From Actinomycetes bacterium (GTDB taxonomy: Bacteria > Actinomycetota > Acidimicrobiia > Acidimicrobiales > Microtrichaceae), in contig JAFAFZ010000396.1 in the NCBI GenBank assembly GCA_023423215.1, positions 1 through 7,689 of the forward strand: a stretch of 7,689 nucleotides of DNA, read 5' to 3'. Under the pieces are notes generated by a model, which searched no databases, was not told the origin of the DNA, and worked only from the letters and a program-made list of their open reading frames with translations. A program made the position numbers and the translations under genes. Below are positions 1 through 5,741 of this stretch, piece by piece (the first letter of the stretch is position 1; every line of letters starts with the position of its first letter).

Positions 1-35
1 TTCCACGGGCATCCAGGGTGTTCGCGGAGCAGAGC

Positions 36-110
36 GCCCTCGTAGCTCAGGGGATAGAGCATCGGCCTCCGGAGCCGTGTGCGCAGGTTCGAATCCTGCC
101 GAGGGCACCA
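36..110 (+). tRNA. tRNA-Arg (anticodon CCG), CCA end encoded
   Basis: A full cloverleaf can be drawn. The acceptor stem pairs 36-42 with 100-106 (7 of 7 pairs). The D stem is GCTC 45-48 with GAGC 57-60. The anticodon stem is 62-66 with 74-78. The T stem is GCAGG 83-87 with CCTGC 95-99, around a TTCGAAT loop. The seven-base anticodon loop (67-73) is CTCCGGA, which puts CCG at 69-71, reading the arginine codon CGG. The discriminator is A107 and CCA follows directly at 108-110. One oddity is that the outermost anticodon-stem pair (62/78) is T-T, leaving four pairs. The variable loop is short (79-82), so this is a class I tRNA. No integrase or duplicated 3' end is seen nearby, so nothing suggests it serves as an attachment site. 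Confidence 0.96.
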
Positions 111-125
111 CCCAGCCGACCGCGA

Positions 126-143
126 GCCGCCCACCCGGGCGGC
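126..143. terminator. GC-rich hairpin between converging tRNA and hydrolase gene
   Basis: GCCGCCC (126-132) pairs perfectly with GGGCGGC (137-143) around the loop ACCC. It lies 16 bases after the tRNA CCA end and 8 bases after the stop codon of the minus-strand hydrolase gene, so it could end transcription from both sides. There is no T tract on either strand, so a terminator role is inferred from position and stem strength only. Confidence 0.45.
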
Positions 144-151
144 GTGAGCGG

Positions 152-1813
152 TCAGACCCGCTCGAGCCGACCGAGCTCGCCGTCGCCGATCAGGTCGCCC
201 TCGCCGTCCCGGGCGAACGTCGCGAGGTCGACGGCGCTCGCCGGTCCCCCGTCGGTCCGCTCGAACACGACGAAGGAGCGGGCACCGGCGTTCTCACCGC
301 TGAACTGCCAGCTGAACTCGTCGCCGGCGAAGTGCTCCAGGGCGATGCGCTGCTGGCCCGGACCGAGCACGACCACGAGCTGGCCGTCCTGCTCCAGGAC
401 CTCGACCTGTCCGAGGAAGTCGTTGCGGTAGGTGCCCACGTAGTCGGCGAGCGGCGCAGCCGGCGGGGCGTCCGCCGGCGGAGCGTCGAAGTCGGCCTCG
501 GCGACCGGGAAGACCAGCGGCGCGAAGTAGTCGTGCACGAACGAGAGCCAATCACGCGTCGGCTCGCCGACGGTGGCGCGCTCCATGAAGGTCTCCACGA
601 CGGCCTCGGCGACGCCCAGCGGCGCGCCGTTCGTCAGCACGACGATGCCCAGGGACTCACCCGGGTACATCGCGAACGCCGTGCCGGCGCCCAGCGCGAA
701 CGCACCGGAGTGCCCGAGCCGAAGGCGGCCGGCGGCGTCGTAGGCGACGTTGAAGCCCAGCCCGTAGAAGTTGGCACGGCCGTTCGGGGTCGGCGGCAGG
801 CCCGACACGATCTGGGGCAGGTGGGTCTCGTCGATGGCGTCGGCGTCGATCAGCTCCTCGCCCTGGAAGCTGCCGCGATCGATCTCGAGCTGCATCCACT
901 TCGCGAGGTCGTTGACCGAGCTGGACACGCCACCCGCCGGTGACTGGGCGTCCGGCTCACGCTGCTCGTCGGTGACCCGCCACTCGGTCGAGTCCTCGCC
1001 CACCGGCACGTGGCCGGTCGCACGGTTCGGACGGGCCGTGAAGTCCTCGAAGGTCGAGCTGGTCGAGGTCATCCCGAGCGGCTCGTACAGCCGCTCCTGC
1101 GACGCCTCCTCCCAGGTGGTGCCGGCGAGGGTCGCCGCCGCGTCCGCCGCTGCCGTCAGCCCGAAGTTCGTGTAGTTGTAGCTCGCCCGGAAGTCGTCGA
1201 GGGGCACGGCGCGCAGGTGCTCGATGACCTCGGCGCGGTCGTAGCCGACGTCCTCGAGCACGTCGCCGATGTGGCCGGGCAGGCCGCTGCGGTGCGCGTA
1301 CAGGTCGGCGTAGGTCACGTGTTCGGACACCCACGGGTCCGAGAGCGTGAAGTCCGGGTTCCCGCTGCGCACCGGCTCGTCCCACTCGATGATCCCGTCG
1401 CCGACCATCGAGGCCATCACGGCGGATCCGACCGACTTGGACACCGAGGCGAGCTGGAAGACCGTGTCCGCGTCGATCTGCTCGGGGCGACCGAGCTCAC
1501 GCACGCCGTAGCCCTCGGCGAAGACCACGTCGCCGTCGTGGACCACGGCGACCGCCAGTCCGGGCACGCCGCTGCGCTCCATGACGTCAGCGACGTCCTC
1601 GGGCAGGAGCTCGAGCGCGGCGTCGATCGACGCCGCATCGATGGTCCTGCCGTCGGAGGATGCAGCGTCGGCGGGGTCGTCGCTCGGGGCCGCCCAGTCG
1701 GCGTCGCTGGTGCAGGCGCCGACCAGGCCGGCGAGTGCCACGCCGGCGACGAGCGCACCGAGGCGACCGGGCCGCCGGGGCGAGGAGGAGCGGTGGAGCG
1801 GACGGAGATCCAT
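152..1813 (-). CDS. Serine hydrolase lipoprotein, beta-lactamase / class C PBP family
   Basis: This 553-residue protein belongs to the beta-lactamase/penicillin-binding fold (Pfam Beta-lactamase, PF00144). Family members include class C beta-lactamases, DD-peptidases, D-amino-acid peptidases and esterases, so the substrate cannot be named. The N-terminus has basic residues, a hydrophobic stretch (about 18-33) and a lipobox VGAC with Cys34, so it should be exported and lipid-anchored outside the membrane. The active-site motifs are in order: SVSK with nucleophile Ser123 and Lys126, YTN at 214-216, and HSG at 368-370, the class C counterpart of KTG. After about residue 450, a beta-rich stretch starting near 'YVGTYRNDFLGQVEV' resembles the DUF3471 domain often appended to this family. 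ATG at 1813 is chosen because the signal peptide follows at once. The purine-rich GAAGG just upstream is too close to be a good ribosome site. The gene converges on the tRNA and diverges from the M23 peptidase. Family assignment is firm; a true beta-lactamase is only one possibility. Confidence 0.93.
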   Translation of the reverse strand: MDLRPLHRSSSPRRPGRLGALVAGVALAGLVGACTSDADWAAPSDDPADAASSDGRTIDAASIDAALELLPEDVADVMERSGVPGLAVAVVHDGDVVFAEGYGVRELGRPEQIDADTVFQLASVSKSVGSAVMASMVGDGIIEWDEPVRSGNPDFTLSDPWVSEHVTYADLYAHRSGLPGHIGDVLEDVGYDRAEVIEHLRAVPLDDFRASYNYTNFGLTAAADAAATLAGTTWEEASQERLYEPLGMTSTSSTFEDFTARPNRATGHVPVGEDSTEWRVTDEQREPDAQSPAGGVSSSVNDLAKWMQLEIDRGSFQGEELIDADAIDETHLPQIVSGLPPTPNGRANFYGLGFNVAYDAAGRLRLGHSGAFALGAGTAFAMYPGESLGIVVLTNGAPLGVAEAVVETFMERATVGEPTRDWLSFVHDYFAPLVFPVAEADFDAPPADAPPAAPLADYVGTYRNDFLGQVEVLEQDGQLVVVLGPGQQRIALEHFAGDEFSWQFSGENAGARSFVVFERTDGGPASAVDLATFARDGEGDLIGDGELGRLERV

Positions 1814-1951
1814 GCCTTCGCCATCGGCAGCGCGACGCCGTCGTGGAGGACCCGTGCGCAGCGAAGGGCCGGGGCCGCTGCGGCGAGATCCGTGGACCCG
1901 GTTCCCAGATGGCCCTCAAGTAGTCCGTGGCTCACGCCGAAGCGACGGTCG

Positions 1952-2563
1952 ATGTCCACCTCCCCACCCCGCTCCCGCGTGCGCGGCGCCCTCGTCGCCG
2001 GCACCCTCGCCCTCTCGTCCCTGCTGGCCGCATGCGTCGCCGCTCCGCCGCCCACGCCGGCACCGGCGTCCGACCAGGTCGTGCAGCCGATCACCTTCCC
2101 GGTGTCGGGCAGCGTGACCTACGTCGACACCTTCGGCGCGCCCCGCTCCGGCGGCCGGACCCACGCCGGCCAGGACCTGATGGGCGCCAAGGGCACGCCG
2201 ATCGTCGCGGCGACCTCGGGGGTGGTGACGCGCGTCCGGCACGACACCTCGGGCCTGTCGGGCAACTCGCTGACCGTGAAGGGCGACGACGGGTGGACCT
2301 ACATGTACATCCACCTCAACAACGACTCTCCCGGCACCGACGACGGCGCGAACCGCTACGACCAGGCCTTCGCACCCGGCATCGCCGCCAACGTGCGCGT
2401 CACCGCCGGTCAGCACCTCGGCTACCTGGGCGACTCGGGCAACGCCGAGGACGCCGGTGCCCACCTCCACTTCGAGATGCACCGGCCGGACGGCACGATC
2501 GTCAACCCGTACGCCAGCCTGCGTGCGGCCAGCCCCGCTCCCCACGTCCCGCGCAGCTGGTGA
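1952..2563 (+). CDS. M23 family metallopeptidase lipoprotein (LytM-type)
   Basis: This 203-residue protein is a short, single-domain M23 zinc endopeptidase that should cut peptide cross-bridges or stems in peptidoglycan. The signal peptide runs over residues 1-27 with the lipobox LAAC and Cys28, so the mature enzyme is membrane-anchored outside the cell. A Pro/Ala-rich linker (about 29-46) leads to the catalytic domain. All four expected residues are present: H71 and D75 in HAGQD, H121 in YIHL, and H171/H173 in HLHFE. H71, D75 and H173 fit the zinc ligands; H121 and H171 fit the catalytic histidines. An insertion with NNDSPGTDDG (123-132) sits after the third motif. The open frame continues far upstream on this strand, but that part is antisense to the hydrolase gene. 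ATG 1952 is chosen because it opens directly into the lipoprotein signal. No clear Shine-Dalgarno sequence precedes it. It diverges from the hydrolase gene and converges on the LCP gene. Confidence 0.92.
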   Translation: MSTSPPRSRVRGALVAGTLALSSLLAACVAAPPPTPAPASDQVVQPITFPVSGSVTYVDTFGAPRSGGRTHAGQDLMGAKGTPIVAATSGVVTRVRHDTSGLSGNSLTVKGDDGWTYMYIHLNNDSPGTDDGANRYDQAFAPGIAANVRVTAGQHLGYLGDSGNAEDAGAHLHFEMHRPDGTIVNPYASLRAASPAPHVPRSW

Positions 2564-2590
2564 GCACCCGCCGTCCCTGCCCGCACCACC

Positions 2591-2622
2591 CGCCCGCCCC
2601 GGCGGCCTGTCCGGGCGAGGCG
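2591..2622. terminator. Imperfect GC hairpin between converging M23 and LCP genes
   Basis: The segment 2591-2602 can pair with 2611-2622 as four pairs, a small internal loop, four pairs, a one-base bulge and two pairs, closing a loop at 2603-2610. It occupies the middle of the 66-base spacer between the M23 stop (2563) and the LCP stop (2630), where a bidirectional terminator would be expected. No T tract is present, and any GC-rich spacer can fold to some degree, so support is modest. Confidence 0.35.
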
Positions 2623-2629
2623 CGCCCGA

Positions 2630-4156
2630 TCAGGGGCAGGACGTGCCCTCGGGCGCCACTCCCGGCTGCCACCCGGGCTGCGTGGTCGTGGTCGTCGTCG
2701 GAGCCGTCGAGGCGGTGGGATCGACCGATGACTCGGGTGCGGCCGTGGTCGTCGTGGCGGGAACCTCATCGGGCTCGGCGACGCGCTCGAAGTCGGTGCC
2801 GAGAGTGACCCGGACCGTCCCGGACGGCACGTCCTCGTCCTCGACCAGTTCGGGCGTCGCGGTGATCCACCCGGCGACGAGCTCGGCCATGCGCTTCTGG
2901 CCCTTGGCGTAGCGGATCTCGCTGGTCGCCTCGGTCGAGTCCGAGGGCAGCACCTCGCCGGGGACGAAGTCGCCCTCGGCGAGCACGAAGCTGACGCGGC
3001 GGGCCTCGCCCTCGAGGCCGGTCGCGTTGACGACCTCGACCGTCACCTCGTCGTTGGACGGGGGCGGTGCGGTCGTCGTGGTCACCGGCGCTGCGGTGGC
3101 GACGCCGCGGAAGATGTCCAGCGTGGGCTGGGCCGCCGCCTGGTCGAGCAGCACGACCGCGGCGCCGCCGCTGGTCTGGTGCTCGAGCACGGGCAGGCTG
3201 TGGGTCTGCATGTGCTCGGGGTCGAACTTCGCCAGGCGCTTGCCCAGGTCGATCAGCTCGCCCGTGCCGAAGGTGTCGTCGAGCTTCACGGACTCGACGC
3301 CGGCGTCCACCAGGGACTTGAGCGTGCCGACGTTGTTGAGCCCCAGGGTCTGCGCCTTCGCGAGCGCGGCACGCGTCAGGAGCTGCTGGCGCGTCATGCG
3401 GCCCAGGTCGCCGGTCGGGTCCGACACCCACTTCACGCCGTTGTTCCACTCGAGGTGGCGGGCCCGAGCGAACGCCAGGCCCTGGAACCCGTCGAGCTGC
3501 TGGCAGCCCTTGGCCGCGATGTCGAGCCCGGAGTTCTCGTCGCGGACCGGGTGGTCGAAGTACATCGGCACGCCGCCGAGCGCCTCGATCAGGGACTGGA
3601 AACCCGAGAAGTCGACCTCCACGAAGTGGTTCACCGGGATGCCCAGCACGCTCTGGACGGTGTCCACGACGGTCTGGGCCGACTGCTGGTAGGCGGTGTT
3701 GATGCGGTGCTCGCCCTCCTGGCCCGGGATCGTCACCCACAGGTCGCGGGGCACCGAGAGCAGGTCGATCCGGTCGCTGGTCGGGTCGATGCGGGCGATC
3801 ATCAGGCTGTCGGAGCGTTGTCCCGTGGGCGCCTCGTCCCCGAGCATGCCGTCCGCACCCGGGTCGTCCTCGCTGACCTCGGCCCGGCTGTCGGAGCCGA
3901 CGACGAGCACGTTGATCGGCTCGGTCGCCGCCTCGGCCTGCTCCAGGTCGAGGTCGACGCGCTTGATCTTGTTGAAGCTCCACAGGCCCCACGCCGCGCC
4001 GCCGCCGGCGACCAGCGCCACGGCCAGCACGACCACCGCGCCACCGAGGAGCAGGCGCTTGGGCCACGACGAGCGGGTGCGACCGCCGCGGTGTCGGCGG
4101 ACGACGCGGTACTCGCCCGTGTCGTCGGGCTCGGGGGTGGTGGGCTTCGTCGGCAA
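2630..4156 (-). CDS. LytR-CpsA-Psr (LCP) family protein with LytR_C domain
   Basis: This 508-residue envelope protein belongs to the LCP family. Known members transfer lipid-linked glycopolymers (teichoic acid, capsule, arabinogalactan) onto peptidoglycan or proteins outside the membrane. A basic, cytoplasmic N-terminus is followed by one membrane helix (about 34-58). The LCP domain spans about 79-260 and shows the conserved polar residues: GSDSR (D89, R91), RSD (114-116), SVPRD (R137, D138), HRIN (150-153) and the arginine pair R231/R233 in FARARH. A Thr-rich linker (TTTTAPPP near 355) leads to a LytR_C-like domain (about 365-460, opening with VEVVNATG). A second Thr/Pro-rich tail with a Cys next to the C-terminus ends the protein. 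The start is taken as TTG at 4156: no ATG or GTG lies in frame nearby on either side before the membrane helix, and no clear Shine-Dalgarno is visible. The start is therefore less sure than the identity. It converges on the M23 gene. Confidence 0.94.
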   Translation of the reverse strand: MPTKPTTPEPDDTGEYRVVRRHRGGRTRSSWPKRLLLGGAVVVLAVALVAGGGAAWGLWSFNKIKRVDLDLEQAEAATEPINVLVVGSDSRAEVSEDDPGADGMLGDEAPTGQRSDSLMIARIDPTSDRIDLLSVPRDLWVTIPGQEGEHRINTAYQQSAQTVVDTVQSVLGIPVNHFVEVDFSGFQSLIEALGGVPMYFDHPVRDENSGLDIAAKGCQQLDGFQGLAFARARHLEWNNGVKWVSDPTGDLGRMTRQQLLTRAALAKAQTLGLNNVGTLKSLVDAGVESVKLDDTFGTGELIDLGKRLAKFDPEHMQTHSLPVLEHQTSGGAAVVLLDQAAAQPTLDIFRGVATAAPVTTTTAPPPSNDEVTVEVVNATGLEGEARRVSFVLAEGDFVPGEVLPSDSTEATSEIRYAKGQKRMAELVAGWITATPELVEDEDVPSGTVRVTLGTDFERVAEPDEVPATTTTAAPESSVDPTASTAPTTTTTTQPGWQPGVAPEGTSCP

Positions 4157-4186
4157 GGTTCGATGGGGGGACGTCTGGCAACCCGC

Positions 4187-4208
4187 CGACGGCCGCGATC
4201 GGCCGTCG
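4187..4208. repeat. Perfect 9-bp inverted repeat upstream of the LCP gene
   Basis: CGACGGCCG (4187-4195) is the exact reverse complement of CGGCCGTCG (4200-4208), separated by CGAT. It lies 31 bases upstream of the LCP start codon. It could be an operator, or a hairpin in the 5' leader if transcription starts further upstream. Nothing in the sequence decides between these. Confidence 0.6.
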
Positions 4209-4231
4209 ATGCTGCATTCTCCCGGGGAGAG

Positions 4232-4237
4232 ACGATA
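4232..4237 (-). promoter_or_regulatory. Possible -10 element (TATCGT) for the LCP gene
   Basis: Read on the minus strand, TATCGT fits the TAnnnT consensus of actinobacterial -10 boxes and would start transcription near 4225. That would give a leader of about 70 bases containing the 9-bp inverted repeat. No good -35 box is seen at the right distance. A near-palindrome, TCTCCC/GGGAGA (4218-4230), covers the predicted start point. One hexamer in GC-rich DNA is weak evidence. Confidence 0.22.
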
Positions 4238-4310
4238 CCGGCGGTGGTGGGCGCGTCCGCACCACCCCTCACGCCGCGCTCAGGAAGCGGTGGACGAGCC
4301 GCCGCCTCGC

Positions 4311-4358
4311 TCAGCCCTGCTTCTGGTCCACCTTGGGCTCACGAGGCAGGCCCAGCAC
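4311..4358 (-). pseudogene. 3' remnant of a second acyl-CoA dehydrogenase gene
   Basis: The last 16 codons of the intact acyl-CoA dehydrogenase gene (4407-4454) align without gaps to 4311-4358, in the same strand and frame, with both copies ending at TGA. I count 39 of 48 bases identical. The remnant reads VLGLPREPKVDQKQG-stop and the intact gene reads VLGLPREPKVEAKKD-stop. Within the ten shared residues (VLGLPREPKV) all three base differences are synonymous (CCC/CCT, CGC/CGT, GTC/GTG). That is the pattern of two genes diverging under protein-level selection, not of a fresh slippage event. Homology stops sharply before the Val codon; 4359-4406 has no resemblance to an acyl-CoA dehydrogenase. 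The simplest reading is a tandem paralogue that lost everything but its tail. It has no start codon and no expected product. Confidence 0.72.
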
Positions 4359-4406
4359 ACGTCCACCGACCCCGCCCGACCACCCTTCTGGTCGAGCTGG
4401 GCCTGC

Positions 4407-5654
4407 TCAGTCCTTCTTGGCTTCGACCTTGGGCTCGCGGGGCAGGCCCAGCACCTTCTCTCCGACGATGTTGCGCTGGATCTGCGAGGTGCCGCCCCAG
4501 ATCGTCTCGGAACGGGAGAAGAAGAACGCCGAGACCATGGACGACACGGGGTACGCCTCTCGGCCCTCGGCGCGCAGCGCGGCCGGCCACGAGCCGCTCT
4601 CGGGGCCGGCGGTCGACAGCAGCGCCTCGGGGCCCCAGATGTCGATCGCGAGCTCCATCGCCGCCTTGTGGGTCTCGGACCAGAACATCTTGTTGGTCGC
4701 CCCCAGGACGGCGACGCCCATGTCGCGCTTGCCGCTCACCGTCGCCGTCAGCGATCGGAGGCCGTTGATGCGCATGATCTGGATCTTCGACCAGTACGTG
4801 GCGAGGCCCTGGCGGATCACCGGGTCGTCGATCTTGCCGTTCTCCTTGGCCTTCTCGACCATGAGCCGGTACTCCTCGGCGAAACGCCGATAGCCGGTCG
4901 TGGCCGACATGCCGCGCTCGAAGCCGAGCGTGTCGTTCGCGACCTTCCAGCCGTTGTTCAGGCCGCCGACGACGTTGTCCTTCGGGCAGCGCGCGTCGGA
5001 GAAGAACACCTCGTTGAACTCGTCCGTGCCGTCCGGCTGGACGATGCCCCGCACCTCGACGCCGGGCTGCTTCATCGGCACCAGCAGGTACGAGATGCCG
5101 GCCTGCTTCTTCACGTTCGGATCGGTGCGGGCCAGCACGAAGCAGTAGTCGGCGAACTGGGCCTGCGTGGTCCAGACCTTCTGGCCGTTGATGACCCACT
5201 CGTCGCCGTCGAGCACCGCGGTCGTCTTCAGCGATGCGAGGTCGGAGCCGGAGTCCGGCTCGGAGAAGCCCTGGCACCAGCGCATCGAGCCGTCGAGGAT
5301 CTTGGGCAGGAAGTACTTCTTCTGCTCCTCGGTGCCGTTCATGAGGATCGTCGGACCCACGAGCGTGTCGCCGAAGAAGTCGGCCCGCATCGGCGCGTGC
5401 GCACGTGCGAACTCCTCGGCCAGCACGACGCCCTGCATCGTCGAGAGGCCCTTGCCGCCGTACTCGGTCGGCCAGGTCGCGCAGATCCAGCCGCCCTCGA
5501 AGAGCTTCTGGGTCCACTCGTCGTTCCAGGCCGACTTCTCCTCGGGGGTCATCTTGAACCCCTCGTCGAACCAGCCGTCCGGCAGGTTCTCCTCGAGCCA
5601 GGCACGGATCTCGATGCGGAAGTCCTCGGCGTCGGCGGGATAGGTCAGGTCCAT
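4407..5654 (-). CDS. Acyl-CoA dehydrogenase (FadE-like)
   Basis: This 415-residue FAD enzyme should introduce the alpha-beta double bond into an acyl-CoA, passing electrons to electron-transfer flavoprotein in the cytoplasm. Length and domain order are standard: N-terminal helical domain (about 1-120), beta domain (about 121-225) carrying the signature CQGFSEPDSGSD (127-138), and C-terminal helical domain with the FAD/dimer signature around IWGGTSQIQRN (about 384-394). The position that holds the catalytic Glu in MCAD-type enzymes (YEGTSQ) is Gly here. A candidate base is E246 in LGFERG, the helix-G place used by isovaleryl-CoA dehydrogenase and some actinobacterial FadE enzymes. The chain length or type of acyl group cannot be read from sequence; steroid side chain, branched or fatty acyl are all possible. 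ATG 5654 opens a typical start (MDLTYPADAEDFR). No Shine-Dalgarno is seen; a 16-bp palindrome lies 10 bases upstream. A remnant of a paralogous tail lies just downstream. Confidence 0.95.
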   Translation of the reverse strand: MDLTYPADAEDFRIEIRAWLEENLPDGWFDEGFKMTPEEKSAWNDEWTQKLFEGGWICATWPTEYGGKGLSTMQGVVLAEEFARAHAPMRADFFGDTLVGPTILMNGTEEQKKYFLPKILDGSMRWCQGFSEPDSGSDLASLKTTAVLDGDEWVINGQKVWTTQAQFADYCFVLARTDPNVKKQAGISYLLVPMKQPGVEVRGIVQPDGTDEFNEVFFSDARCPKDNVVGGLNNGWKVANDTLGFERGMSATTGYRRFAEEYRLMVEKAKENGKIDDPVIRQGLATYWSKIQIMRINGLRSLTATVSGKRDMGVAVLGATNKMFWSETHKAAMELAIDIWGPEALLSTAGPESGSWPAALRAEGREAYPVSSMVSAFFFSRSETIWGGTSQIQRNIVGEKVLGLPREPKVEAKKD

Positions 5655-5664
5655 GACTGCAATG

Positions 5665-5680
5665 TTGACCGATCGGTCAA
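5665..5680. promoter_or_regulatory. Perfect 16-bp palindrome, probable TetR-type operator
   Basis: TTGACCGA is followed directly by its reverse complement TCGGTCAA. It ends 10 bases before the acyl-CoA dehydrogenase ATG, where a bound dimer would block the promoter or early transcription. Perfect palindromes of this length and GACC/GGTC core are typical for TetR-family repressors, many of which control lipid genes in actinobacteria and respond to acyl-CoA-type ligands. No regulator gene lies in this window, so the partner is unknown. The outer TTGACC also resembles a -35 box. Confidence 0.72.
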
Positions 5681-5685
5681 GGGAG

Positions 5686-5697
5686 GACCAGTCAGTC
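5686..5697. promoter_or_regulatory. Second, degenerate copy of the operator core
   Basis: GACCAGTCAGTC matches the core GACCGATCGGTC of the perfect palindrome (5667-5678) at 9 of 12 positions, exactly 19 bp further upstream. It keeps the outer GAC/GTC arms and is flanked to give the inverted pair AGGAC/GTCCT (5684-5688, 5695-5699). About two helical turns of spacing would place two dimers on nearly the same face. This is an inference from a short match. Confidence 0.35.
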
Positions 5698-5741
5698 CTG
5701 GCATGAGGGCCGTGCCGCCGACGGACGCGCTCCGGGCCGCC

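Noticed and set aside
36..110. tRNA as an integration site for a genomic island
   Set aside because: No integrase, no repeat of the tRNA 3' end and no shift in composition were seen in the window.
77..943. Long plus-strand open frame beginning inside the tRNA
   Set aside because: It is antisense to the hydrolase gene, starts within the tRNA and has an Arg/Val/Gly-rich composition typical of shadow frames in GC-rich DNA.
1010..1951. N-terminal extension of the M23 peptidase frame by 314 residues
   Set aside because: The extension is antisense to the hydrolase gene, and a lipoprotein signal begins exactly at ATG 1952.
1814..1951. Divergent promoter region between hydrolase and M23 genes
   Set aside because: I searched both strands for -10/-35 pairs and palindromes. 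Only short matches (CCTTCGC 1815-1821 with GCGAAGG 1861-1867, and an 11-base near-palindrome at 1874-1884) were found, no better than expected at this GC content.
2675..2760. GTC/GTG-rich tracts as a tandem repeat or CRISPR-like element
   Set aside because: They are the reverse complement of Thr codon runs in the LCP protein tail, with no regular unit or spacers.
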